DNA from: an uncultured Clostridium sp.
GTDB taxonomy: Bacteria; Bacillota; Clostridia; TANB77; CAG-508
Direction: 5' to 3'
Assembly: GCA_945877035.1 (NCBI GenBank)
Contig: CAMCQH010000007.1
Location: 1 to 63,669 of the forward strand
DNA: 63,669 bases
Positions 1 through 8,484 of the stretch are shown here, in pieces (the stretch's first letter is position 1; every line of letters starts with the position of its first letter). Both the position numbers and the translations under genes were made by a program. The notes beneath the pieces were generated by a model, which was not told the DNA's origin, ran no database searches, and saw only the letters and a list, made by a program, of their open reading frames with translations.

Positions 1-185
1 CTTTATTAAGTATAATAAACAAAGAAAATTATTAGTACAAATTACAATTTTATAGGGTAAAGATAATAGGAGCCGAAAGGCTCTTATTTTTGTGCCTTTA
101 AATCCTATTCACTTACAAAACTTTTCTTATTATATATGTTAAATCGTATTCACTCTAAAAAGTTTGTTGTATTAAGAATGGTGTC
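1..185 (+). other. Left edge: possible 3' end of an upstream gene, then non-coding
   Basis: One plus-strand frame is open from base 2 and ends with TAG at 53-55, so an upstream gene may end here, but 17 codons are too few to identify it. The rest, up to the first supported gene, shows a terminator-like hairpin (65-91) and no start codon with a ribosome site. The short segment before 186 stays open in frame only back to the TAA at 156. Confidence 0.3.
65..91 (+). terminator. Rho-independent terminator
   Basis: A 10-bp stem (65-74 with 79-88, one G-U pair) closes a GAAA tetraloop and runs into T residues on the plus strand. It would end whatever gene enters from the left edge. Confidence 0.7.
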
Positions 186-974
186 GTGATAGATGTTGGA
201 CAAGGTGATTCAAGCTTAATAATTACACCACAAAATAAAACAATTTTAATTGATGGAGGAGGTAGTAGCAGTTCAGATTTTGATGTTGGAGAAAGCACAT
301 TAATTCCATACATTTTAGACAGAGGCCTTACAAAAATTGATGTTGTAATTATAAGCCATTTTGACCAAGACCATATTGGCGGAATCCTTACTGTACTACA
401 AGAACTAAAAGTTAGGAAGGTGTATATTTCCAAACAGACTGAAAAATCAGAAAATTATGAAAAGTTTTTGGAAATAGTCAATGATAGAAAAATAAAAGTC
501 TATGAAGTTGTTGCTGGAAATGTAATACATATCGAGAAAAATTTATATTTTGATATTTTGTGGCCGACCAATAAGCAAATTAACACAAATGTAATAAATA
601 ATAATGGAATTGTTGGTAATTTACATTATAAAAATTTCTCAATGCTATTTACAGGTGATATAGAGGAAATTGCAGAAAAAGAAATTTTAGAATTGTATTC
701 TCAAAATAACAATTTGTTAAAAGCAAATATTTTAAAGGTTGGACATCATGGCTCAAAAACTTCTAGTACAAGCGAATTTATAAAGGCTATCAAGCCTCAA
801 ATTGCTGTTATAGGTGTTGGAAAGAATAATAAATTTGGACATCCAAATGATGGGGTATTACAAAGGATAAATGATTTAAATTGCAAGATTTTCAGAACAG
901 ATTTAAATGGAGAAATTTCAATTGAAGTTAATAAAAATAGTAAATTTAAAATAAAAAAACAAATATGCGACTAA
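186..974 (+). CDS. ComEC-type metallo-beta-lactamase-fold hydrolase, standalone or N-terminally truncated
   Basis: The protein (262 aa from a GTG start) matches the C-terminal hydrolase domain of the competence protein ComEC. It begins at the family hallmark DVGQGDS, has the metal-binding SHFDQDHIGG at residues 57-66, a second metal motif GHHGS at 186-190, and the C-terminal GHP...RTDLNGEI signature. Full ComEC is about 700 residues or more with a membrane competence domain; nothing of that is present upstream, and the reading frame is closed by TAA at 156. There is no good ribosome site before the GTG, and the first beta strand seems to lack a few residues. Either it is a free-standing secreted or cytosolic hydrolase with an unusual start, or a remnant of a truncated comEC. 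Family assignment is firm; functional state is uncertain. Confidence 0.75.
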   Translation: MIDVGQGDSSLIITPQNKTILIDGGGSSSSDFDVGESTLIPYILDRGLTKIDVVIISHFDQDHIGGILTVLQELKVRKVYISKQTEKSENYEKFLEIVNDRKIKVYEVVAGNVIHIEKNLYFDILWPTNKQINTNVINNNGIVGNLHYKNFSMLFTGDIEEIAEKEILELYSQNNNLLKANILKVGHHGSKTSSTSEFIKAIKPQIAVIGVGKNNKFGHPNDGVLQRINDLNCKIFRTDLNGEISIEVNKNSKFKIKKQICD

Positions 975-1011
975 AAATAGTTGCAAATATAAAAATAAAG
1001 GAGTATAATAT

Positions 1012-1269
1012 ATGAGTAAAAAAGAGAAAATAATAGAAAGATTAAAATCAAAACCAAAGGATTTTACATATGATGAAGCAAAACAGGTTTTAAATATATT
1101 TGGATTTGCTGAATATAATAAAGGAAAAACATCAGGGTCAAAAGTAATATTTAAGAATGAACTAAAAAATATAGACATAGCACTACATAAACCGCATCCT
1201 AATAATATATTGAAACCATATCAAATAAATGAGATTATAAAAAAATTAAAAGAAATGGAGGATTTTTAA
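1012..1269 (+). CDS. hicA: HicA-family mRNA interferase toxin
   Basis: This 85-aa basic protein has the dsRBD-like HicA fold pattern: an N-terminal helix, the GFAEYNKGKTSGSKVIF strand-turn region, and a late HKPHP motif followed by an amphipathic helix. In classical HicA a catalytic His follows the Gly-Ser turn (GSH); here the turn is SGSK, as in a clostridial HicA subtype that keeps only the HxPHP histidines. A GGAG site lies 8 bases upstream of the ATG. The stop codon shares its last base with the start of the antitoxin gene at 1269, so the pair is translationally coupled. The expected role is degradation of mRNA when the antitoxin is lost. Confidence 0.85.
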   Translation: MSKKEKIIERLKSKPKDFTYDEAKQVLNIFGFAEYNKGKTSGSKVIFKNELKNIDIALHKPHPNNILKPYQINEIIKKLKEMEDF

Positions 1270-1610
1270 TGGGAAATATAATGAAATATAAAGGATATTG
1301 GGCAGAAATTAAATATAGCGATGAAGATGAATGTTTTTGTGGAGTTATAGAAGGATTAAAAAATACATCAATATCTTTTGAGGGAGAAACGGTAAAAGAA
1401 TTAAAAAAAGATTTTAAAGATGCAATAGATTATTATTTAGAATATTGCAAACAGGAAAATAAAGATCCAGAAAAACAATGCAAAGGCTCATTAAATGTAC
1501 GCTTAGGAGTAGAACTTCATAATAAAGCTAAAATGAAATCAATTGAAAAACACATTTCAATAAATGAACTAATAAAAGAAGCAGTAACAATGTATTTAAA
1601 AACCAATTAA
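1269..1610 (+). CDS. hicB: HicB-family antitoxin
   Basis: The 113-aa product has the HicB layout: an N-terminal partial RNase H-like fold (KYKGYWAEIKYSDEDECFCG, then GLKNTSISFEGETVKEL) and a C-terminal ribbon-helix-helix segment from about residue 75 (LNVRLGVELHNKAKM... SINELIKEAVTMYL) that should bind its own promoter. It overlaps the toxin gene by one base. The order toxin then antitoxin is usual for hicAB. An in-frame ATG at 1281 is an alternative start. Together the two genes form a complete type II toxin-antitoxin module. Confidence 0.87.
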   Translation: MGNIMKYKGYWAEIKYSDEDECFCGVIEGLKNTSISFEGETVKELKKDFKDAIDYYLEYCKQENKDPEKQCKGSLNVRLGVELHNKAKMKSIEKHISINELIKEAVTMYLKTN

Positions 1611-1628
1611 TGTATAAATTAGAAAAAA

Positions 1629-1661
1629 TCCGTAAATAATAAAAGAAAAAATTTACGGAGG
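1629..1661 (+). promoter_or_regulatory. Inverted repeat that can sequester a ribosome binding site
   Basis: TCCGTAAAT (1629-1637) is perfectly complementary to ATTTACGGA (1651-1659). The right arm contains the start of the GGAGG Shine-Dalgarno sequence (1657-1661) of the next gene. The hairpin would mask that site, so it may act as a translational control element. Effect inferred only. Confidence 0.4.
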
Positions 1662-1668
1662 AAATATA

Positions 1669-2283
1669 ATGAAAAAAAGTTGGATAATAATACTAGTGGT
1701 AGCAATTATAATTATTGGAATAATATCAGGACTAGCCATATACAATAAAAATGCAAAACCAAAAAATAACATTGTAGAAAATGAAATAAATAAAGTATCT
1801 GAAAAAATAACAGATGAATGCACAGAAGAATATGAGGAATTAGAGAGGCAAGCAAAACTAGATATAGAAACCAATTCAAGCGAAGAAAAAATCTCACCAA
1901 ATTGTTTAATAACTTTAAAAAGATATTACAATGAGTGTCAACATACAATAAATGAATATATAGATGTACCACAAAATTTAGTAAATGGAACACAAGAAGA
2001 TTTAGAAAAAGAATATCCAAATTGGGAGATACAAAAATATTCAAGTAATGAAATAATTTTATACAGAGAGTTTGATAGTAATTGTGGTCAACATTTTATT
2101 TTAAGAAATGATAATGGAAAAATTACAATTTATAAAATAAATGAAGAAATGCAAGAAGAAGTATATGAAAAAACCGAAATTTCAGTTGAATATTTAACAG
2201 AAACAGATAAAGTAGAAATTCAAAATGGAATTAGAGTTAATGGGGTAGAGGAATTAAATCAATTACTAGAAGATTTTGAATAA
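1669..2283 (+). CDS. Single-pass membrane protein with a BofC C-terminal-like domain
   Basis: The 204-aa protein has one N-terminal transmembrane segment (about residues 5-26) and an acidic extracytoplasmic part with four cysteines. From about residue 120 the pattern (HFILRNDNGKITIYK, then a T-E-I-S-V-E-Y-L segment and GIRVNGVEELNQLLEDFE at the end) resembles the C-terminal domain of BofC, the forespore protein that controls SigK checkpoint proteolysis. The match is to the small C-terminal domain only, so a sporulation role is inferred. The start is fixed by a strong GGAGG, which lies inside an inverted repeat. bofA is also in this window (22.3 kb) but not adjacent. Confidence 0.55.
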   Translation: MKKSWIIILVVAIIIIGIISGLAIYNKNAKPKNNIVENEINKVSEKITDECTEEYEELERQAKLDIETNSSEEKISPNCLITLKRYYNECQHTINEYIDVPQNLVNGTQEDLEKEYPNWEIQKYSSNEIILYREFDSNCGQHFILRNDNGKITIYKINEEMQEEVYEKTEISVEYLTETDKVEIQNGIRVNGVEELNQLLEDFE

Positions 2284-2300
2284 AAATATTGCAATTAAAA

Positions 2301-2332
2301 ATAGGGGACAGAGTTAAAATTCTGCCCCCTAT
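2301..2332. terminator. Bidirectional hairpin between convergent genes
   Basis: A 15-bp stem (2301-2315 with 2318-2332, one mismatch and one G-U) built around GGGG/CCCC separates the BofC-like gene from pgsA on the opposite strand. It has no long T tract. Its GGGGAC core resembles the other palindromic spacers in this window. Confidence 0.5.
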
Positions 2333-2344
2333 TGCTGCACCAGA

Positions 2345-2935
2345 TTATTTTTTTGGTTTAACAACAGCATTCTTATTTTCTGCTTTCAAATCACTTTTAT
2401 CAATAAAGCCACCCTGATATAAGCACTTAACATACATAATAAGAGAAAAAACTGTACAAGCTAAAGCTATACAATAAATTAATAAATCAAAATTACTCCA
2501 AAAGCCAGTAAGACCCAATAATTTAGTAATTAAAGAAATAACAATAGCTAAGTAAAATAAAACAGTAGCCAATTTACCATACCATTTACTATAAACAACA
2601 ACATCTTTACCATAAAGGAATGACGCTCCAACAACCATTAGCAATTCTTTTAGAATAACAATTACTAGTATCCAAAAAGGGATAATATTTACTTTAACCA
2701 AACAAGCAAGCACAGATATTTGAGTTAGTTTATCAGCTAATGGATCCATTAATTTTCCAAAATTAGATACTAAATTGAATTTCCTAGCAATAAAACCATC
2801 TAAAACATCTGTAATTCCAGAAATTGTGAAAAACACAATTCCCAAAACATAATTCCCTGTAAAAATAAAATATAAAATTATTGGTATAAATATAAATCTT
2901 AATATAGTTAATATATTTGGTATATGTTTCAACAT
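2345..2935 (-). CDS. pgsA: CDP-diacylglycerol--glycerol-3-phosphate 3-phosphatidyltransferase
   Basis: The 196-aa polytopic protein carries the CDP-alcohol phosphotransferase signature, with D43, D46, G47, A50, R51, G60, D64 and D68 in the required D-x2-DG-x2-AR-x8-G-x3-D-x3-D spacing. It makes phosphatidylglycerol phosphate from CDP-diacylglycerol and glycerol-3-phosphate, the first committed step to the anionic lipids PG and cardiolipin. N-terminal MLKHIPNILTILR and length are typical of PgsA. It lies 3 bases downstream of the clpE-like gene on the same strand and is probably co-transcribed with it. The Lys-rich C-terminal tail is not conserved. Confidence 0.93.
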   Translation of the reverse strand: MLKHIPNILTILRFIFIPIILYFIFTGNYVLGIVFFTISGITDVLDGFIARKFNLVSNFGKLMDPLADKLTQISVLACLVKVNIIPFWILVIVILKELLMVVGASFLYGKDVVVYSKWYGKLATVLFYLAIVISLITKLLGLTGFWSNFDLLIYCIALACTVFSLIMYVKCLYQGGFIDKSDLKAENKNAVVKPKK

Positions 2936-2938
2936 TTT

Positions 2939-5320
2939 TTACCTCTCAAAAATTAAATTTCCATCTTTTAAATCAACCTTAACATTTTGCCCATCAACAA
3001 TTTCAGAGCGAAGAATCTTTTCAGAAATCTCATCTTCAATATATCTTTGAATAGCCCTTCTTAAAGGTCTAGCACCAAATTTAATATTAGTACCTTTTTC
3101 CAAAATAAACTGTTTAGCATCATCTGTAATTTCAAAAGAAATATCCTTTTGCTTTAAAGCCTTAATAGTATCTTTAAGCATTAAATCTACAATTTGTAAC
3201 AATTCCTCTTTATTTAAAGAATTAAATACAATTATTTCATCAACTCTATTTAAAAATTCTGGTCTAAATACCTCTTTTAAACTATCTTCAATTTTTGATT
3301 TATCAACAGTTTGCTTTCCAAAACCAATTGAATTATTATTTAAGTTTGAACCAGCATTTGAAGTCATAATTATTATAGTATTGGCAAAGCTAACAGTATT
3401 ACCTTGAGAGTCTGTAAGCTTTCCATCATCTAATACTTGTAATAAAATATTAAATACATCTGGATGAGCTTTTTCAATTTCATCTAAAAGAATAATTGAA
3501 TAAGGTTTTCTTTTAACTTTTTCAGTTAATTGACCTGCATCATCATAGCCTACATACCCTGGAGGTGCACCTATTAATTTTGATGTAGAGTGACTTTCCA
3601 TATATTCAGACATATCTATTCTGATAATAGAATCTTCTGAACCAAACATCTCATAAGCTAAAGATTTAGCAAGCTCTGTTTTACCAACACCTGTTGGCCC
3701 TACAAATATAAATGATGGTGGTCTTTTTTCACTTTGAAGTCCAGCTCTATTTCTTCTAATAGCTCTAGAAACCGCGCTTACAGCTTCTTCTTGACCAATA
3801 ACTCTTTTATGAAGATTTGTTTCTAGGTTTAATAATTTTTGAGTTTCAGCCTCAGTGATTTTTTTAACAGGTATTTTAGTCCAGCTTTCAATAACTGTTG
3901 CAATATCTTGAACAGTAAGATTTCTAGGCTTCATTTTTGTTTTTAATTTATCAATGTCCTCCATAATCTGACATTCACGAGTTTTTAAATCAGCAGCTTT
4001 TTGATAATCTTCAGTTGTGTCAGCTTGTGCAACTTCTTCTTTTTGAGCTTGAACTTGAGCTAATTCTTTCTTTAATATTTCAAGTTTAAATAAATCTTTA
4101 TTTTCTAAATTTATTCTAGAACAAGCTTCATCTAAAATATCAATAGCTTTATCAGGTAAAAATCTATCGTGAATATATTTTTCGGACATTATAACAGCTT
4201 GTTTAATAACATCTGTTGATATTTTTACTTTATGATATTCTTCATAATATTTTTTGATACCCTCTAAAATACCAATAGAATCCTCAATATTAGGCTCTTC
4301 AACTAAAACTTGTTGAAATCTTCTTTCTAAAGCTGAATCTTTTTCAATATATTTCCTATATTCTGTTAAAGTAGTAGTACCAATTAATTGAATTTCTCCA
4401 TTAGATAGGGCAGGTTTTAAAATATTAGCAGCATTCATAGAATGCTCACCATCACCGGCACCAATGATATTATGGATTTCATCAATAACTAAAATGATAT
4501 TACCACATTCTTTACATTCATCAATAATCCCCTTCATTCTTGACTCAAATTGTCCTCTAAATTGAGTACCAGCAATTACAGCTGTCATATCCAATAAATA
4601 AACTTCCTTATTTAAAAGTTTTGCAGGAACATTTTGATTTGCAATTTTAATTGCTAAACCTTGTGCAATAGCTGTTTTACCAACACCAGGTTCACCAATT
4701 AAGCAAGGGTTATTTTTTGAACGCCTATTTAATATTTGAACAATTCTTTGAATTTCTTTATCTCTACCTACAACAATATCTAATTGATTATTTTTAGCTT
4801 TATTTGTTAGGTTAGTTCCATAAGTATCTAAGTATTTTTTCTTTTTATTTTGTTTAGCATCTTTATTTTTATCAGCTTTAACCTTCTTCTTATCATTATC
4901 TGGATTACTATTTTTGCTATCATTATTTTGTTTATCTTGAGAAAACATATTTGAAAATATTGAACCCAATGGAATTGCAGCACCTGCTATTCTAGGTTTT
5001 TCTTCATCAAAATCATTTTCATCATCACCAGTACCATCGCCGAAATCACCAAAAGTGATAGCACCATCAATATTTTCTAAATCTTTAAGATCTAAATTTT
5101 CAGCAAAATCTTTAAATATTGTTTCTAATTGTTTGTTCATGTCTGCTAAATTTATTTTATCTTTAGCTAAAACATCTTGTTGTTTAGACAATACTTCAGT
5201 TGGATTTATTCCTTTCTTTTTAGCACAGTCATAGCATAAGCCTTCCATCGTGCTTTTTCCATTATCTATCTTTTCATAAAAAAGTATTGCTGGATTTTTC
5301 TTACATTCTGAACATATCAT
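2939..5320 (-). CDS. clpE: ClpE/ClpC-type AAA+ unfoldase
   Basis: The 793-aa protein has two AAA+ modules: Walker A GEPGVGKT at residues 209-216 and GPTGVGKT at about 538, each with a Walker B ([15 protein letters not shown]), plus the ClpB-D2-small domain at the end. Instead of the double Clp N-domain it starts with a zinc finger (C3, C6, C29, C32), as in ClpE, then a low-complexity acidic/lysine linker (about 95-165). A coiled-coil/UVR-like segment (about 410-460) sits between the two ATPase domains. It should feed unfolded proteins to ClpP; no clpP is nearby. ClpC of a divergent type is the alternative name. No ctsR/mcsA/mcsB neighbours are present. Confidence 0.85.
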   Translation of the reverse strand: MICSECKKNPAILFYEKIDNGKSTMEGLCYDCAKKKGINPTEVLSKQQDVLAKDKINLADMNKQLETIFKDFAENLDLKDLENIDGAITFGDFGDGTGDDENDFDEEKPRIAGAAIPLGSIFSNMFSQDKQNNDSKNSNPDNDKKKVKADKNKDAKQNKKKKYLDTYGTNLTNKAKNNQLDIVVGRDKEIQRIVQILNRRSKNNPCLIGEPGVGKTAIAQGLAIKIANQNVPAKLLNKEVYLLDMTAVIAGTQFRGQFESRMKGIIDECKECGNIILVIDEIHNIIGAGDGEHSMNAANILKPALSNGEIQLIGTTTLTEYRKYIEKDSALERRFQQVLVEEPNIEDSIGILEGIKKYYEEYHKVKISTDVIKQAVIMSEKYIHDRFLPDKAIDILDEACSRINLENKDLFKLEILKKELAQVQAQKEEVAQADTTEDYQKAADLKTRECQIMEDIDKLKTKMKPRNLTVQDIATVIESWTKIPVKKITEAETQKLLNLETNLHKRVIGQEEAVSAVSRAIRRNRAGLQSEKRPPSFIFVGPTGVGKTELAKSLAYEMFGSEDSIIRIDMSEYMESHSTSKLIGAPPGYVGYDDAGQLTEKVKRKPYSIILLDEIEKAHPDVFNILLQVLDDGKLTDSQGNTVSFANTIIIMTSNAGSNLNNNSIGFGKQTVDKSKIEDSLKEVFRPEFLNRVDEIIVFNSLNKEELLQIVDLMLKDTIKALKQKDISFEITDDAKQFILEKGTNIKFGARPLRRAIQRYIEDEISEKILRSEIVDGQNVKVDLKDGNLIFER

Positions 5321-5423
5321 AACTTTCTAATTCCTCATTTCTTTATTTTTCAATATTATATATAATAACGCAAAATCTCTAAATAGTCAAATAGAAATTT
5401 ATGTATTCCAAAATTACCAAAAA

Positions 5424-5452
5424 TTGACATTTGTAGACATAAATGTTATAAT
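5424..5452 (+). promoter_or_regulatory. SigA-type promoter for the glucosaminidase-like gene
   Basis: Perfect TTGACA (5424-5429) and TATAAT (5447-5452) are separated by 17 bases, about 45 bases upstream of the ATG at 5496. Confidence 0.8.
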
Positions 5453-5495
5453 ATAAATGCAATAAAAAATTTTTCATTTTAAGGAGGAAAGCGTT

Positions 5496-6422
5496 ATGCA
5501 AGAAACACCACCAGTATTACGGAGGAACATCAACAAAGTAATTGAAATATCAGTACTTATAGGTTTCATGGTACTGATAGGAGTACTAGCAATGCAACCA
5601 ATACACTTATCACAGACAGCAACAAAAAAAGTAAGTGGAACACTGAGAGCAGGAATAAATCAGCATTTTGGTGAAGTGTTGAAAGGGGAAACAGCAAAAA
5701 ATGCAAGAGTAACTACTAGTTTGACATCTGGAATAAATAGACATTTTGACGAAGTGCTGAAAGAAAAATCAAAAGAGGTAATAGAGACAAAAAAGGCACA
5801 AGTTGAAAAGCTAGAAGTGGAAATTGTGACTGCACCAGAAAAAACAATAGAAACAGCAGAGGTAGTGAAAGAAACAGAGACAAAAGAAACAGAGGAGGCA
5901 GCAGAAGCAGAAGAAAAGGTTGAAGATGCTGAACCTGAAATGCTTTATAAGAGTCTGGATGAGGTAAAAATCTCTCGGGATATGGACTTGACACAGACAA
6001 CTGGACTGTCAAAAGAAGATTTTCGCGACTTACTCGCAGACTTCAAATATGACTATGCTGGGTTTTATAAGCAAAATGCAGGTTTGATATGGGAATTAAG
6101 CCAAAAGTATCAAGTTAATGAGATTTTTCTTTGCGGTGTATTTGCTTTAGAATCGTATTTTGGTAGTGATGACCGCCATGTAAATGCTCATAACTACGGA
6201 AGTATTATGAACAAATATGGAGAACTGGTAAGATATGCAAGTGATGCAGAAGGTATTGAAGCTAACTTCAAGCTTTTTGCAAATTGCTATCTGTCTACTA
6301 AAGGTAAATACTACAAAGGAGTCAATATAGACTCTATAGGGGATACATACTGTCCACCTACACCGGAATGCCCAAGTTGGGCCGACAAAGTGTATTGTTG
6401 CATGCAATATTTTCTAGAGTAA
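5496..6422 (+). CDS. Membrane-anchored beta-N-acetylglucosaminidase-like protein
   Basis: The 308-aa protein has an N-terminal membrane segment (about residues 16-35), two imperfect copies of a GINxHFxEVLK motif (about 51-61 and 79-89), a Lys/Glu/Ala-rich linker and a C-terminal lysozyme-like domain (about 180-308). That domain has the ALESYFGSD and HNYGSIMNKYGELVRY motifs of bacterial glucosaminidases (GH73-like), which cut the peptidoglycan glycan chain. Codon use is unlike the neighbours: CTG, CGC, GAC and TTC are common, and two in-frame CGG codons occur (5520 and 5976). This suggests horizontal acquisition. It has its own consensus promoter and terminator, so it is a monocistronic unit. 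Exact glycosidic specificity is unknown. Confidence 0.7.
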   Translation: MQETPPVLRRNINKVIEISVLIGFMVLIGVLAMQPIHLSQTATKKVSGTLRAGINQHFGEVLKGETAKNARVTTSLTSGINRHFDEVLKEKSKEVIETKKAQVEKLEVEIVTAPEKTIETAEVVKETETKETEEAAEAEEKVEDAEPEMLYKSLDEVKISRDMDLTQTTGLSKEDFRDLLADFKYDYAGFYKQNAGLIWELSQKYQVNEIFLCGVFALESYFGSDDRHVNAHNYGSIMNKYGELVRYASDAEGIEANFKLFANCYLSTKGKYYKGVNIDSIGDTYCPPTPECPSWADKVYCCMQYFLE

Positions 6423-6430
6423 AGCTTTCC

Positions 6431-6462
6431 ACCCCGGATAGATATATATCCGGGGTAAATTT
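6431..6462 (+). terminator. Rho-independent terminator of the glucosaminidase-like gene
   Basis: A perfect 10-bp GC-rich stem (6431-6440 with 6447-6456) is followed by AAATTTATTTATTTT, 8 bases after the stop codon. Confidence 0.8.
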
Positions 6463-6464
6463 AT

Positions 6465-7340
6465 TTATTTTATCATTTTCAAAATTTTATATTTAGAATA
6501 ATGATTCATTACATATATTCTACTTAAACCATATAAATTTAAAGAATCTGAATTATTTATCTCATCATTTGTCAAGTTTTGCACAAAACCGACTTGTTTC
6601 AAGGCTTTCAAATCTTCATCTGTATATGCACCATAAGGATATGTAAAAACTTTTGTAACACTTTTTCCTAACTTTTTCTCAATATTATGATGAGCATATT
6701 CTATATGTTCAACTAAAGTGTCTTTATTTTCTTTATTATAAAAAATATGAGTTTTTCCATGTGTATTAATACTTACAAGCCCTGTATCACTCATTTCTTT
6801 TGCTTGTTCCCAATTAAAATATCCAGGTGTACCAACTAAATCATCAACTACATAAATATTAATAGGAATATTATATTTTTTAACAATATCAAAAGCATAT
6901 AAATAATTTCCAATGAATCCATCATCAAAGTCAATTAAAACAACCTTTTCAGGAAGAGCTTTTTTACCATTATTATATGCAATTAAATCATCATAGGAAA
7001 TAACAGTATAGCCATATTCAAGAAGCCCCGCAACTTGCTTCTCAAAATTATCTTTTGTTGTACGCATATATGCCATACTTCTTTCAGGTGCTTCTACAGT
7101 TATTTCATGATATAACAAAATAGGAATTTTTATATTTTTTTCACCTTTAAAATATGCTTTTGTTTTATCTGTATTCCTATATTCACTTGATAAATTAACT
7201 TCAATACCTTGCTTTATGTATTTTATGCCATCATATATGTTATATAAAACATTTCTATTAAATACATATAAAGCTGCAAAAGTTGCAAGTAATATGACAA
7301 ATACTATAATTAAAACTAATATTACTTTTTTATAATTCAT
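6465..7340 (-). CDS. Membrane-anchored polysaccharide deacetylase (NodB domain)
   Basis: The 291-aa protein has one N-terminal transmembrane helix (about residues 5-27) and an extracellular NodB-type domain. Recognisable motifs are ILLYHEI before the domain, LIDFDDGF (the TFDDG metal motif), INTHGKTH (the H-x3-H motif) and TYPYGAY. This layout is typical of clostridial PgdA/IcaB-like enzymes that remove acetyl groups from peptidoglycan or a surface glycan. The substrate cannot be told from sequence. It converges on the glucosaminidase-like gene, with the terminator between them. The start has only a weak upstream purine-rich site. Confidence 0.82.
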   Translation of the reverse strand: MNYKKVILVLIIVFVILLATFAALYVFNRNVLYNIYDGIKYIKQGIEVNLSSEYRNTDKTKAYFKGEKNIKIPILLYHEITVEAPERSMAYMRTTKDNFEKQVAGLLEYGYTVISYDDLIAYNNGKKALPEKVVLIDFDDGFIGNYLYAFDIVKKYNIPINIYVVDDLVGTPGYFNWEQAKEMSDTGLVSINTHGKTHIFYNKENKDTLVEHIEYAHHNIEKKLGKSVTKVFTYPYGAYTDEDLKALKQVGFVQNLTNDEINNSDSLNLYGLSRIYVMNHYSKYKILKMIK

Positions 7341-7432
7341 TATAAATTTTCCCCCATTATTATTGTACCTGATATTATAGCATAATAAATGAAGTTATTC
7401 AATAAAATTCTCACATATTGACCGCTTTAAGT

Positions 7433-7461
7433 TTGACTACCCCGCATAAAAATGCTATAAT
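7433..7461 (+). promoter_or_regulatory. SigA-type promoter
   Basis: TTGACT (7433-7438) and TATAAT (7456-7461) with a 17-base spacer, followed by AGGAGAAAG and the ATG at 7500. Confidence 0.75.
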
Positions 7462-7499
7462 AATTTAGAAATAAAATTATTATAGGAGAAAGAAAAAAA

Positions 7500-8348
7500 A
7501 TGAACATAACACTTCAAGAAAAAGAAAAATTAAGCAAAAAAACCATAACAATTTACACCATTATAGCAATTATATGCATAATAGCAATATTTGTCGTAAT
7601 AGGAGTACAAGTTTTAGGAAATGACGTAATAGACAACCTATTTGGAATAAATAAACTAACAAAAAGAACAGAACAAGAAGAAGCCGAACTAAAAGCAAAT
7701 TTTGAAAATATATTTAATAACCAAATAGAAGAAAAAGAAAATTATGAAACAAAAAAAATAGACAAAAATCAAAAAATAGTTTATACAAGTTATCAAAAAG
7801 AAGAAAAAAACAATGGCTATGAGCTAAATGTTAATATACCATACATAAACATAAAAAACAGCACAGTACAAAACTTCAACAAAGAAATAAAAGACACATT
7901 TGAAAAAAAATCAGAAGAAATATTACAAACAACAGACAAAAACATTATTTTTACAGTAAAATACACAGCCAATATAGAAAATGACATATTATCACTAATA
8001 ATATATTCTGACTTAAAACAAGAACTATCAGCACAAAGAACAATAATACAAACATTTAATTTTAATTTAGAAAACAATAAAGAACTTACATTAAATGAAA
8101 CACTAAATATATATGACATAAATAAAAATGATGTCCAAAATAAAATAAACAAAGACATACAAGAAGAACAGAGAAAATCAGAAGAACTTATAGAACTAGG
8201 ATACAACGTTTTTTCTAGAGACATAAAAAGCGAAATTTATAATATAGAAAACATAAAAGAATATTTTATTTACAACAACAATATATACATAATTTTTGCA
8301 TATGGAAATGACCAAATGACAAGTGAAATGGATTTAGTAATAATATAA
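7500..8348 (+). CDS. Single-pass membrane protein with a PdaC/RsiV-like extracellular domain
   Basis: The 282-aa protein has a short cytoplasmic N-terminus, one transmembrane helix (about residues 19-40), a charged stalk and a C-terminal domain from about residue 95. The NVNIPYINIKNSTVQNFNKEI start and the Q-T-F-N-F-N-L...LTLNETL segment resemble the DUF4163/DUF3298 domains found in RsiV anti-sigma factors and PdaC deacetylases. No catalytic deacetylase domain or sigma factor gene is present beside it, so the function is not assigned. It is monocistronic, with its own promoter and terminator. Confidence 0.55.
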   Translation: MNITLQEKEKLSKKTITIYTIIAIICIIAIFVVIGVQVLGNDVIDNLFGINKLTKRTEQEEAELKANFENIFNNQIEEKENYETKKIDKNQKIVYTSYQKEEKNNGYELNVNIPYINIKNSTVQNFNKEIKDTFEKKSEEILQTTDKNIIFTVKYTANIENDILSLIIYSDLKQELSAQRTIIQTFNFNLENNKELTLNETLNIYDINKNDVQNKINKDIQEEQRKSEELIELGYNVFSRDIKSEIYNIENIKEYFIYNNNIYIIFAYGNDQMTSEMDLVII

Positions 8349-8349
8349 A

Positions 8350-8382
8350 AGAAACTAGCGTAAAAACTAGTTTCTTTTTTGA
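8350..8382 (+). terminator. Rho-independent terminator
   Basis: GAAACTAG pairs with CTAGTTTC around a short loop and is followed by TTTTTT just after the stop codon at 8348. Confidence 0.8.
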
Positions 8383-8484
8383 AAATAAAAGGGGATGTTT
8401 TTTTATTTAAGTCAGTTATTTTTCTGACTATGCTAGTATTATAATAATGAATTTTGTCCATTCTGTGAATTAAAAGTGAAAATC

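Noticed and set aside
1012-1269. HicA inactivated because the Gly-Ser-His motif lacks His
   Set aside because: The SGSK form with a later HxPHP motif is, to my knowledge, a normal subtype in clostridial HicA proteins, and the partner hicB is intact.
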